Shown piece after piece: positions 1-7,550 of a stretch of DNA of 64,000 nt (the first letter of the stretch is position 1; each line of letters begins with the position of its first letter). The stretch comes from Dyella mobilis (GTDB lineage Bacteria > Pseudomonadota > Gammaproteobacteria > Xanthomonadales > Rhodanobacteraceae): the NCBI RefSeq assembly GCF_016904945.1, contig NZ_JADIKF010000037.1, positions 1 to 64,000 on the forward strand, given 5' to 3'. The translations under genes were made by a program, and so were the position numbers. The notes under the pieces were generated by a model. The model was given only the letters and a program-made list of their open reading frames with translations. It was not told where the DNA came from and searched no databases.

Positions 1-387
1 GTTTGGACAGATTTGCCCATCCAACGCAAGACGCCCACACAAGTCACCTGCGCACACTGTCAAAGATCAATCACTTGCGATCCGTTCTTCAGATCGCCCC
101 GAAGCATTTCGTCCCGGGTGAGCCGCTTAATATACATCCCTTTCGCTTTCCGTCAACACCCAATTTTTGGGAAGTTGCTTCGAGGGGGAACCTTCAACGG
201 ACGGCTTCTCGTCGAAGGGGTCGAAATAATAGCGCCTCCCCATCTCCCTGGGAAGGGGGCAACGAGCATTTGATGACGATTGAATGACTGACGCCCTCTG
301 ACCCGCTCTCTTCGCGGACTCGCCACTCAAGTCCTGCAGGCGAACAGCGCCAGCAATCTGCACTTATTGGCTAAAAAGCCTATCCGC
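1..387. other. No gene assigned at the window start
   Basis: No convincing gene was found here. Short open frames exist on both strands, but none has a recognisable domain, a good ribosome binding site or credible composition. Around 235-260 there is an imperfect C-run/G-run palindrome resembling the GC-rich hairpins seen elsewhere in the window. A gene running in from the left edge cannot be excluded. Confidence 0.4.
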
Positions 388-567
388 TCAATCCGGCCTT
401 TTTGGCGGAAGCGGCGCGGGGCGACCCGGATTCGACTCGCAAGAGATGTCGGGCCGGCCTGATGGCTCGTGGCTGGGCACCAGGCCCACGCGATAGGGAA
501 TCAAGGCTTCGGGACGCAGCTTATCCAGCGCGTCCCAGTCATCTTCGAAGGGAATGAATTGCTGCAT
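388..567 (-). CDS. Short hypothetical protein, 59 aa
   Basis: I do not recognise a family. The protein starts MQQFIPFEDDWDALDKL, is acidic and aromatic at the N-terminus, and ends in a proline-rich, probably disordered tail. There is no signal peptide, membrane segment or cysteine motif. The start chosen is an internal ATG, because the 12 residues upstream of it look non-coding. It lies about 100 bases downstream of the rubredoxin gene on the same strand and could be co-transcribed. The protein-like N-terminal composition suggests a real gene, but there is no functional clue. Confidence 0.5.
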   Translation of the reverse strand: MQQFIPFEDDWDALDKLRPEALIPYRVGLVPSHEPSGRPDISCESNPGRPAPLPPKRPD

Positions 568-667
568 GGCCGTTCCTCGGGGCAGGATTCGCACGAGGAT
601 CATTCCAACAGGGGAAACGGCCGGCGCGCTGGCGAAATCGGGCGATTTGCAGGCAGCGCGCGGCGAA

Positions 668-862
668 TCAGTCGATTTCGATCATCTCGAAGTCATCTTT
701 GGTCGCACCGCAATCCGGGCACGTCCAGGCGTCGGGCACGTCGCTCCAGCGCGTTCCAGGCTCGATGCCTTCCTCGGGCAAACCCAAGGCCTCGTCATAG
801 ATGAAACCGCAGACTACGCACATCCACTTGCGCAGAGTGGTGTCGGTGGACGTTTGATTCAT
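668..862 (-). CDS. Rubredoxin
   Basis: This is a 64-residue one-iron electron carrier of the cytoplasm. Two CxxC pairs bind the iron: C15 and C18 in the segment [12 protein letters not shown], and C48 and C51 in [13 protein letters not shown]. The length and the spacing between the pairs are typical of rubredoxins, and the usual aromatic residues surround the site. The redox partner is not shown by the context. It sits upstream of hemL on the opposite strand, so the 220 bases between 862 and 1083 form a divergent promoter region. The family call is close to certain, but the physiological role is open. Confidence 0.95.
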   Translation of the reverse strand: MNQTSTDTTLRKWMCVVCGFIYDEALGLPEEGIEPGTRWSDVPDAWTCPDCGATKDDFEMIEID

Positions 863-1082
863 GAATGCATCGCCATAGCCAGTGAATGGGGCATTCTCTC
901 AACTCCTTTGCCGCGGCGAAAGCGGGCATCGGAAAGCACCGAAGAGGGCATCGCAGACGCCCGAAGCGGGTAGCGGACGATGGCGTCACGCCGGACAATG
1001 ACGCGATCACGCACCCGGCCAACACATTCCGACGGCCTGCGGCGCGCCCGCCCAACTTGTGAACTTCCCCGATCGAGCCCTC

Positions 1083-2366
1083 ATGACGAATCACGAACTC
1101 TTCCAACGCGCCCTGAAACTGATGCCCGGCGGCGTGAATTCTCCGGTACGGGCATTCAAGTCCGTCGGCGGAGAGCCTTTCTTCACCGCACGCGCCGATG
1201 GCGCTTATTTGTGGGACGTGGAAGGAAAGCGCTATATCGACTACGTCGGATCGTGGGGCCCGATGATCGTCGGGCACAACCATCCCCACGTGCGCGAAGC
1301 GGTTGAACGCGCCGTGCTAAATGGCTTGTCGTTCGGCACGCCCTGCCCCGCCGAGGTCACCATGGCCGAGACGATCGTACGGCTCATCCCGTCGGTCGAC
1401 GTGGTGCGCATGGTGAATTCCGGCACGGAAGCAACCATGTCCGCCATCCGCCTGGCGCGCGGCGCCACCGGGCGCAGCAAGATCGTGAAGTTCGAAGGCT
1501 GTTATCACGGCCACGGCGACAGCTTTCTGGTGAAAGCCGGCTCGGGAGCCCTGACCTTTGGCGTCCCTACTTCCCCAGGCGTCCCCAAGGCCAGCGCCGA
1601 TCTCACGCTGACCCTGCCCTATAACGACCTCGCGGCTGCACAGGCCCTGTTCGCCGATCAGGGCGCAGATATCGCCGCGCTGATTATCGAGCCGGTAGCC
1701 GGCAATATGAATTGCATTCCCCCGCAGGACGGCTATCTGCAAGGCCTGCGGGATTTGTGCACGCGCCATGGCGCCTTGCTGATTTTCGACGAGGTCATGA
1801 CGGGCTTCCGGGTGGCCCTGGGCGGCGCCCAAGCGTATTACGGCATCACGCCGGACCTCACCACGTTCGGCAAAATCATCGGCGGCGGCATGCCGGTCGG
1901 AGCCTACGGCGGGCGCCGCGACCTGATGGAGCAAATCGCCCCTGCCGGCCCGATTTACCAGGCCGGCACCTTGAGCGGAAATCCGGTCGCGATGGCGGCG
2001 GGCCTGGCCATGCTGGAACTGATCCAGGCACCCGGTTTCCACGACGCGCTGGCAGCCCGGACGCGCCTGCTCACTGACGGGCTGCAAGCCGTGGCCGATG
2101 GCGAGGGCATTCCTTTCAGCACCAACCGGGTGGGAAGCATGTTCGGGCTGTTCTTTACACGGGAAAAAGTGAGCAGCTACGCGCAGGCCACCGCTGCCGA
2201 TGCAGCGATGTTCAACCGCTTCTTCCACGGAATGCTCGAACGCGGCGTCTACCTGGCCCCCAGCGCCTTTGAGGCCGGATTCCTTTCCTCGGCACATAGC
2301 GACGAAGACATCGCAGCGACGCTGGATGCCGCCCGCGCAGCGATGCGGATAGCACGCGCCGGCTGA
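1083..2366 (+). CDS. hemL: Glutamate-1-semialdehyde 2,1-aminomutase
   Basis: HemL is a PLP enzyme that converts glutamate-1-semialdehyde to 5-aminolevulinate in the C5 route to haem. The protein has 427 residues, normal for the family. It opens with the conserved [13 protein letters not shown] segment, carries [15 protein letters not shown] in the cofactor region, and has the PLP lysine in [18 protein letters not shown] at about residue 264. An in-frame GTG eight codons upstream gives an alternative start, but the ATG at 1083 fits the family N-terminus better. The gene appears to stand alone between the rubredoxin gene and the convergent glyoxalase gene. Confidence 0.97.
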   Translation: MTNHELFQRALKLMPGGVNSPVRAFKSVGGEPFFTARADGAYLWDVEGKRYIDYVGSWGPMIVGHNHPHVREAVERAVLNGLSFGTPCPAEVTMAETIVRLIPSVDVVRMVNSGTEATMSAIRLARGATGRSKIVKFEGCYHGHGDSFLVKAGSGALTFGVPTSPGVPKASADLTLTLPYNDLAAAQALFADQGADIAALIIEPVAGNMNCIPPQDGYLQGLRDLCTRHGALLIFDEVMTGFRVALGGAQAYYGITPDLTTFGKIIGGGMPVGAYGGRRDLMEQIAPAGPIYQAGTLSGNPVAMAAGLAMLELIQAPGFHDALAARTRLLTDGLQAVADGEGIPFSTNRVGSMFGLFFTREKVSSYAQATAADAAMFNRFFHGMLERGVYLAPSAFEAGFLSSAHSDEDIAATLDAARAAMRIARAG

Positions 2367-2473
2367 TTGGCGCGATGAACGGTGCGCCACGCCGGGCCTA
2401 CCGGTTGGCGCGCTCGCTGCGCGGAACGTAGACGAACGCCGCCCGGCAACGCACCACTTCCCTCAAGTATCAA

Positions 2474-2893
2474 TCACCAGGATCCGGTGCTGGACATCGA
2501 CACCCAGGGTTCGCGCGGAGGAAGGCGCCCCTCCTGCAACAGTTCGATGGAAATGAGGTCCGGCGAGCGCACGAAGGCCATGTGCCCGTCCCGTGGCGGG
2601 CGGCTGATGATGTAGCCCATCGACTGCAAATGCTCACACGTGGCGTAGATGTCCTGCACACGGAAAGCCAGGTGCCCGAAATTACGCGCCGAGCCATAGT
2701 CTTCTTCGGAGCCCCAGTTGTGGGTCAGCTCCACCTCCACATCGGGATTCTCGGGAGCGGCCAGATAGACCAGGGTGAATTTGCCTTCGGGTACGTCCGT
2801 CCTTCTCACCTGTTGCAGGCCAAGCCCTTCGCAATAGAAGCGCAACGACGCGTCGAGATCGCGTACACGCACCATGCTGTGCAAAAACTTCAT
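2474..2893 (-). CDS. gloA: Lactoylglutathione lyase (glyoxalase I)
   Basis: Glyoxalase I isomerises the methylglyoxal-glutathione hemithioacetal to S-lactoylglutathione. The 139-residue length is typical of the short bacterial enzyme. The four expected metal ligands are visible: His in MKFLHSMVRV, Glu in DVEVELTHNW, His in NFGHLAFRV and Glu in ISIELLQEG. The start at 2893 is preceded by a GGAAGA-type ribosome binding site; an upstream in-frame ATG at 2920 would add nine residues of no family character. It lies 36 bases downstream of argD on the same strand and may share its transcript. Confidence 0.95.
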   Translation of the reverse strand: MKFLHSMVRVRDLDASLRFYCEGLGLQQVRRTDVPEGKFTLVYLAAPENPDVEVELTHNWGSEEDYGSARNFGHLAFRVQDIYATCEHLQSMGYIISRPPRDGHMAFVRSPDLISIELLQEGRLPPREPWVSMSSTGSW

Positions 2894-2929
2894 CGTGGTC
2901 TTCCTGTCGGTGATCTTCAATCGCCGCGA

Positions 2930-4198
2930 TTATCGCGCAGCAAACGCGCTCAACGCGTGTTGCAAACGTGACAGGCCGCTATCCACTTCATCATCCGTAA
3001 TGTTCAGCGACGGAACGAGACGCAGCACGTCCGGCCCCGCCTGAAGCAGCAGCAATCCGCGTGACGCAGCCTCGTCCAGTATCTCACCGGCCTTGCCGCG
3101 ATACGGCTCCGACAACACGGCGCCCAACATCAGTCCGCGCCCGCGCACTTCGGAAAACAGACCTGATTCCGCGCCCAGCGAAGACAGTGCATCGCGCAAT
3201 CTCGCAGACTGACGTTTTACGTTGTTCAACAATTCCGCCGATGCCAGTTTGCGCAGGGCGACACGCGCCACCGCCGCCGCCATCGGGTTGCCGCCAAAAG
3301 TGGTGCCATGCGCACCGAACTGCATGACCTCGGCCACTCTCGGGCCGGCGAGCATCGCACCGATCGGAAATCCGCAACCCAGCGCCTTCGCCAAGGTCAC
3401 GATGTCCGGCGTTACATCATCCTGCACGTGGGCGAACAGCGTGCCGGTGCGCCCCATGCCGCACTGGATTTCGTCCAGCACCAGCAAGGCTTCATGCTGG
3501 TCGCACAATTCGCGCACTCGTTTCAGAAAGCCCGGCGCAGCCGGCAAGACACCGCCCTCGCCCTGTACCGGCTCGACCATGACGGCCGCGACGTCGCCAG
3601 CGGCAAAAGCCTGCTCGAGCGCCTGCGCGTCGTTGAAATCCAAATAGCGGAACCCCGCTGGCAGCGGCTCGTAGCCTTCCTGGTATTTCGGTTGCGCCGT
3701 CGCAGTGACGGTGGCCAGGGTGCGCCCGTGGAAAGAGCCGCGAAACGTGATGATGACGCGTCGCTCCGCGGACCGGCCTTGCGAAGCCGCCCATTTGCGC
3801 ACGAGCTTGATCGCCGCTTCGTTGGCTTCCGCCCCCGAATTGCACAGAAATACACGCTCGGCGAAGCCCGAAGCCGCCACCAATTCCTGCGCAAGACGCA
3901 GCGGCGGCTCGGTATAGAACACGTTACTGCTGTGCCAAAGCTTGCCGGCCTGCTCGGCGAGCGCCGCGAGCAGATCCGGATCCTGATGGCCAAGCGCATT
4001 GACGGCAATGCCTGCGCCGAAGTCGACATAGTCGCGACCTTCGGTATCCCACACGCGCGCGCCCTTGCCGTGATCAAGCACCAGTTCGCGCGGCCTGTAT
4101 ACCGGCAGCCAATAGCGTTTGCCCAGATCAACGAGAGACGGCACGGAAGACTCCTGTACGGGATGCATAAAGAGGTTCGGCGCAGCCGCAATGGCCAT
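2930..4198 (-). CDS. argD: Acetylornithine aminotransferase
   Basis: This class III PLP aminotransferase transfers the amino group from glutamate in arginine biosynthesis, with possible ornithine or succinylornithine side activity. It has 422 residues. Family segments include FGAGIAVNALGHQDPDL, LCNSGAEANEAAIKL, FRGSFHGRTLATVTATAQPK, LDEIQCGMGRTG and the PLP lysine in LAKALGCGFPIGAM at about residue 271. The sequence closely matches my memory of Xanthomonas ArgD. The start is uncertain: ATG at 4198 or 4168, neither with a strong ribosome binding site. No other arg genes are nearby. Confidence 0.92.
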   Translation of the reverse strand: MAIAAAPNLFMHPVQESSVPSLVDLGKRYWLPVYRPRELVLDHGKGARVWDTEGRDYVDFGAGIAVNALGHQDPDLLAALAEQAGKLWHSSNVFYTEPPLRLAQELVAASGFAERVFLCNSGAEANEAAIKLVRKWAASQGRSAERRVIITFRGSFHGRTLATVTATAQPKYQEGYEPLPAGFRYLDFNDAQALEQAFAAGDVAAVMVEPVQGEGGVLPAAPGFLKRVRELCDQHEALLVLDEIQCGMGRTGTLFAHVQDDVTPDIVTLAKALGCGFPIGAMLAGPRVAEVMQFGAHGTTFGGNPMAAAVARVALRKLASAELLNNVKRQSARLRDALSSLGAESGLFSEVRGRGLMLGAVLSEPYRGKAGEILDEAASRGLLLLQAGPDVLRLVPSLNITDDEVDSGLSRLQHALSAFAAR

Positions 4199-4298
4199 GC
4201 CACGGGGAAAAGTTTGGGGTGTCCTGCATCCTAGCCAGCGTGCCCCGCCGACGCCAGCCTAGGGAACCATACGGTCGCGTTGTGCACCTGGACGCGAT

Positions 4299-4319
4299 CT
4301 GTATCACTTGCGTTACAGC
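4299..4319. promoter_or_regulatory. Degenerate copy of the putative activator site
   Basis: The half-site GTTACAGC at 4312-4319 is identical to one arm of the perfect palindrome 72 bases downstream. Facing it is CTGTATC at 4299-4305, one base different from the expected CTGTAAC. The spacer is six bases instead of five. The roughly seven-turn distance between the two sites suits cooperative binding by a dimeric activator. No binding data are available. Confidence 0.5.
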
Positions 4320-4370
4320 CGACCCAAACCGCACCACGGCGCCATCCACGACGACGCCCGGCCGGCGCGG

Positions 4371-4391
4371 GCTGTAACAGCTTGTTACAGC
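4371..4391. promoter_or_regulatory. Putative enhancer site for a sigma-54 activator (perfect inverted repeat)
   Basis: Nine-base arms GCTGTAACA and TGTTACAGC flank a three-base spacer with no mismatch. The centre lies about 77 bases upstream of the -24 element, within the usual range for an enhancer of an NtrC-family activator. The Fis-type DNA-binding regulator encoded at 9972-11312 is the obvious candidate to bind it, which is an inference from proximity. Confidence 0.65.
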
Positions 4392-4454
4392 GGCCCCGCC
4401 TTGCCTGCACGCAGCATTTACGGCAAACCGCGGTTTTCCTGGGTTTTGTTCGAC

Positions 4455-4469
4455 TGGCACGGTGTTTGC
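4455..4469 (+). promoter_or_regulatory. Sigma-54 (RpoN) promoter, -24/-12 type
   Basis: The sequence TGGCACG, four bases, then TTGC matches the accepted sigma-54 consensus exactly over these positions. The -12 GC falls at 4468-4469, which predicts a transcription start near 4480 and a 5' leader of about 28 bases before the ATG at 4508. It is correctly oriented for the amyloid operon. Such a promoter needs an AAA+ activator, and one is encoded directly after the operon. Confidence 0.85.
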
Positions 4470-4507
4470 CATCTCCTGATCAAGGACTCACGGGGGAGGC
4501 TTCGCCC

Positions 4508-5041
4508 ATGGACAGCAAGCGCCGGCTCATCGGCCAGGCATGCCGTTGCACGTCATTCGTCGCGGCAATCACGATCAGCCTGATACCCGCCGCATCATTC
4601 GCGGACGGCTCGCACGTTGCGCAGAAAGCAGGCCCTGGCGACATCGTGCTGATCCGCAACGTCGCAGCTCGCCCCGCCGACCGCAATCCGACCGCGCCCG
4701 GGTTGGCCCTGATGGTCAACACCTCGCCCAATCCTCAACTCAACAGTGCGATCAACGGCGATGGCGGGCTGGGCGAGATGACCGATTCGGAAATCGCCGG
4801 CCTGACCAGCAACGCTGGCGCCAGCGCGGGAAGCTCAAACCAGAACAACGTGCAGCACGCATTGACGTCGGCATTGGGTGTCAACAGCGGCGGCAGCACG
4901 GGCACGGCAAACAACGGCGTAAGCAATCTGGTGAGCGGCGCTTCCGGTGCCGCGGGCGCAGTCACCGACAACACCCGCAACATCGGCGACCAGATCACCA
5001 ACGCCATGTCGCAAATGCCGATGCTCGGCGCAAGTCACTGA
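4508..5041 (+). CDS. fapA: Fap-operon protein A-like, secreted accessory protein
   Basis: This is a 177-residue protein with a Sec signal peptide (basic start, hydrophobic stretch to about residue 30, ASFADG cleavage region). The mature part contains GDIVLIRNVAARPADR, a segment MTDSEIAGLTSNAG (91-104), and a Gly/Ser/Asn-rich low-complexity tail. I recognise no catalytic motif. It is called FapA by position: first gene of an operon in the order A-F, followed by two repeat proteins, a C39 peptidase and a pore. In Pseudomonas, FapA is a small exported protein affecting the subunit balance of the fibre. The ATG at 4508 has a strong ribosome binding site and replaces a longer frame whose upstream part shows no coding character. 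The next gene begins 10 bases after its stop. Confidence 0.6.
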   Translation: MDSKRRLIGQACRCTSFVAAITISLIPAASFADGSHVAQKAGPGDIVLIRNVAARPADRNPTAPGLALMVNTSPNPQLNSAINGDGGLGEMTDSEIAGLTSNAGASAGSSNQNNVQHALTSALGVNSGGSTGTANNGVSNLVSGASGAAGAVTDNTRNIGDQITNAMSQMPMLGASH

Positions 5042-5051
5042 GGCTCGGTCC

Positions 5052-5711
5052 ATGAAGCGCGCTCATCATCGTCTAGCCACGTGCATCGCAGCCTCGCTGG
5101 CAGCCGCGATCTGTGCGAGCGCCTGGGGGCAATCCACCTCCACGCCCGCCGACAGCTACGCCGCCATGCTGAGCTATCTGGACAATGACACGATCGGCAG
5201 CAATGCGCTGGAAGGCACGCAAGGCGTCAGCTCCGTCAACGAAGCTGCCGGCAATGGCAACGTGCAAGGCAACCTGCACGCCTTTGCAAGCGCGCCCCAG
5301 GCCCAGGCCACGATTCAGGCGCAACAGCGCGCACAGAGCAGCAATCCGGGCGCAGCGCTTTACGCCAGCGCAACGATTTCCAGCCATGCCTACGACAACG
5401 GTCGGGGCATTGCTTCCATCAATCAGGTCAGCGGCAACGGCAACACCCAGTTGAACGGGGTAGCGGCCGAACTGACCAAGCAAGGCATACGCGAGGCGAC
5501 GGATGGCACTTTGTCGGCCGCCGTCTCCGCGTCGGCAGGGGCGCAAACATCGTCGAATCCACGTGCACAGGCCGTCGGTACACGGAACGTGGGAGTCGAT
5601 CCGACCGCAATGGAAGGATTCAGCGGTGTGATGCAACTCAACCAGGTCGCAGGATCCGGCAACGCATCAGACAACCTTTTGTTGTTATCTGCACCGCTTT
5701 CCTCGCGCTAA
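5052..5711 (+). CDS. fapB: Fap-operon repeat protein B-like, putative amyloid nucleator
   Basis: This is a 219-residue exported protein with a signal peptide ending near ASAWGQ (residue 26). It carries three imperfect copies of a 23-residue repeat at about 52-74, 113-135 and 186-208, with the pattern GxxGVxxVNQxAGxGNxxxN. Ala/Gln/Ser-rich linkers separate them. Short Asn/Gln/Gly-rich repeats with alternating hydrophobics are typical of functional amyloid subunits. By operon position and size it corresponds to FapB, the proposed minor subunit or nucleator. Its ribosome binding site GAGG overlaps the stop codon of the preceding gene, which suggests coupled translation. Fibre formation is inferred. 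Confidence 0.7.
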   Translation: MKRAHHRLATCIAASLAAAICASAWGQSTSTPADSYAAMLSYLDNDTIGSNALEGTQGVSSVNEAAGNGNVQGNLHAFASAPQAQATIQAQQRAQSSNPGAALYASATISSHAYDNGRGIASINQVSGNGNTQLNGVAAELTKQGIREATDGTLSAAVSASAGAQTSSNPRAQAVGTRNVGVDPTAMEGFSGVMQLNQVAGSGNASDNLLLLSAPLSSR

Positions 5712-5745
5712 TCACCCGCAACATCCAGTCAAGAGAGAAGACATC

Positions 5746-6672
5746 ATGAATGCAAATCTGAGAAGGACTTTGATTGCTCTGGCTATCTCTAGCGTATTCG
5801 CCGGCCCGATGGCTTACGCGAAGCATCATCACGCCCAGCCGGATACCGGCACCGCGGCTGCCAGCAACCAGCAATCGACCGAGCACGACAAGGTGATCAA
5901 CAAGTCGGGCGTGCAGAACACCAGCACCATCGGCTCGAACGCCGGCCAGTCCGCCAGCGGCAATCTTGGCGTCAACGTTGCTTCGGGCGACAACAACGCG
6001 CAGTCCAACGTGGCCGCCATCGCCAGCGAAGACGACACGACCAAGACCGACGACGTCGCCTTCCTCGGCAGCGACCAGCGCAACCGCCACAATTTCACCT
6101 TGAACGACAAGACGCAAAACACCGCGAAGGTGAGCAGCGGCGACTTCAATAGCGACAGCGGCAACGTGGGCGTCAACGTGGCATCGGGCGACGGCAACCA
6201 GCAGTCGAACACCATGTCCATGGCATCGAGCAACTCTTCCGATACCGATCTGAGCTTTGCCTTTGCAGGCGCCGGCCAGTCGGTCAGCCACGATCGCACG
6301 ATCAACATCGGCAACACCAACAAGGCCAGCATCGGCGATGCGTTCAACGGCGATAGCGGCAATATCGGCGCGAACGTAGCCGCTGGCGACAACAACCAGC
6401 AGCTGAACGCCTTGTCGGCTTCGGTCGCCCCGGGCACGGCGTACGCCATGGCTGCCGCTTCGGTCGATCAGCGCTCGCACGGCAACACCACGGTGAATGA
6501 TCCAGCTTATTCGTGGTGCGACACGATCGCCACCACCAATACCGCGAGCATCGCTGCAGGTGCGCTCAGCAACGACAACGGCAACATCGGCATCGACGTG
6601 GCCTCGGGCACCGGCAACATGCAGGCCAACATCATGTCGCTCGGCGCGGCCAACAGCAACGGCAAACCGTAG
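5746..6672 (+). CDS. fapC: Fap-operon repeat protein C-like, putative major amyloid subunit
   Basis: This is a 308-residue protein with a signal peptide ending at MAYA-KHHH (about residue 25). Four repeats of about 39 residues lie at 56-94, 123-161, 190-227 and 262-302. Linkers of about 28 to 34 residues separate them, giving a period of about 70. The repeat core is SGN(I/V)GVNVASGDxNQQxN, with the most conserved positions Gly, Asn, Val and Gln. This fits FapC, the main fibre protein, which has Asn/Gln-rich repeats joined by variable linkers. There is a single cysteine (C258) and no CxxC pair. GAGAGAAG precedes the ATG. A stable hairpin follows the gene, which may let it be expressed above its downstream neighbours. 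Confidence 0.78.
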   Translation: MNANLRRTLIALAISSVFAGPMAYAKHHHAQPDTGTAAASNQQSTEHDKVINKSGVQNTSTIGSNAGQSASGNLGVNVASGDNNAQSNVAAIASEDDTTKTDDVAFLGSDQRNRHNFTLNDKTQNTAKVSSGDFNSDSGNVGVNVASGDGNQQSNTMSMASSNSSDTDLSFAFAGAGQSVSHDRTINIGNTNKASIGDAFNGDSGNIGANVAAGDNNQQLNALSASVAPGTAYAMAAASVDQRSHGNTTVNDPAYSWCDTIATTNTASIAAGALSNDNGNIGIDVASGTGNMQANIMSLGAANSNGKP

Positions 6673-6760
6673 GGCGGTCTTGTCGACGAATGAGTTCGCC
6701 GTCGCAAGACGGCAACGTGGGCGGTAACCCGGCGACATGCCGCCGGGCACCAAGTGGAAG

Positions 6761-6789
6761 CCCCCTGCCCGTCCCCTGCGGGCAGGGGG
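6761..6789. repeat. Strong GC-rich hairpin between fapC and fapD
   Basis: Perfect 11-base arms CCCCCTGCCCG and CGGGCAGGGGG enclose a seven-base loop. No T-run follows, so it is not a standard intrinsic terminator. It lies between the putative major subunit gene and the peptidase gene, where it could stabilise the upstream message or dampen downstream transcription. It resembles other C-run/G-run palindromes in this window (31668-31696, 46885-46913). Confidence 0.65.
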
Positions 6790-6822
6790 TCTTCCCTTCG
6801 CAAGGACGGGGGGAGAAGCAAC

Positions 6823-7539
6823 GTGCGATCTGCCGGATTTAATATCATCGGCTTGCTGGGTCTTGCTGCCTGCGTAGGCACCAATGCCCATGCCGGCGAC
6901 GTGAGCTTCGCCGGTGTGCTGCCCAACGGCGCGCAGTACGTGACTCACGTCAACAGCATGCAGGAAATGCATTTCGCCAACATCGTGCGCCAGCACACCG
7001 ACTACAGCTGCGGCGCCGCGGCATTGGCGACGATCCTGCGCTACGCGTATCACCTGGACGTCGACGAGAAAGTCGTCATCGACGGCATGCTCGGCGTCGC
7101 CGACCCGGCCATAGTCCGCCAGCGCGGCTTTTCCATGCTCGATATCAAGCACTACGTCGAATTGCTCGGCCTTCGCGGGCACGGCTATCGCGTGGACATT
7201 TCGCGCCTTCGCACACTGCGCGTACCCGCCTTGGTATTGATGAGCGTGCACGGTTACAGCCATTTCGTCGTACTCAAGCAGGTCCACGACGAACAGGTGG
7301 AGCTTGCCGACCCCATTCTCGGCAATCGCACGGTGCCGCTCGGCGATTTCATGAAGGCCTGGCCTTCGCGCGTTCTTTTCGTAGTGATCGGAAGCGACTT
7401 CGATCGCAACACCGTGCTGCTGCAGCCGGTCGACAAACCCAGTGCGAGGAAACTTTTCGCACGCCAGGGAAGCGGGGCCATTACCGATGCCGAGTTGCTG
7501 GATTTCGGCTTCACCCACGCTGACCTGAATACGTTTTGA
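6823..7539 (+). CDS. fapD: Fap-operon C39-family cysteine peptidase D-like
   Basis: This 238-residue protein has an N-terminal signal sequence (hydrophobic 8-20, NAHAGD cleavage region) followed by a C39 (bacteriocin-processing type) papain-like domain. The oxyanion Gln57 and catalytic Cys63 lie in RQHTDYSCGAAA, His147 in HGYSHFVVL and Asp163 in LADPILGN, so the active site looks complete. In Pseudomonas, FapD is a periplasmic peptidase needed for fibre assembly. Translation most likely starts at the GTG at 6823, which follows a very strong GGGGGGAGAAG site; an ATG at 6754 lies inside the upstream hairpin region and is less likely. The next gene follows closely. Confidence 0.85.
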   Translation: MRSAGFNIIGLLGLAACVGTNAHAGDVSFAGVLPNGAQYVTHVNSMQEMHFANIVRQHTDYSCGAAALATILRYAYHLDVDEKVVIDGMLGVADPAIVRQRGFSMLDIKHYVELLGLRGHGYRVDISRLRTLRVPALVLMSVHGYSHFVVLKQVHDEQVELADPILGNRTVPLGDFMKAWPSRVLFVVIGSDFDRNTVLLQPVDKPSARKLFARQGSGAITDAELLDFGFTHADLNTF

Positions 7540-7550
7540 GGAATCGGGCC

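Larger units (their letters stand above)
4199..4507. promoter_or_regulatory. Intergenic control region of the amyloid operon
   Basis: This 309-base stretch separates argD (minus strand) from the first fap gene (plus strand). I see no gene in it. It holds a sigma-54 promoter at 4455-4469, a perfect inverted repeat at 4371-4391 and a related degenerate one at 4299-4319. A GGGGGAGG ribosome binding site lies just before the start codon at 4508. The argD promoter must also be here, but no clear sigma-70 boxes were identified. Confidence 0.75.

Noticed and set aside
863..1082. A thiE gene between rubredoxin and hemL, as I recall in some relatives
   Set aside because: The 220-base gap is too short and contains no such sequence.
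1317..2390. Long minus-strand frame opposite hemL
   Set aside because: Antisense shadow of a certain gene, with no family character.
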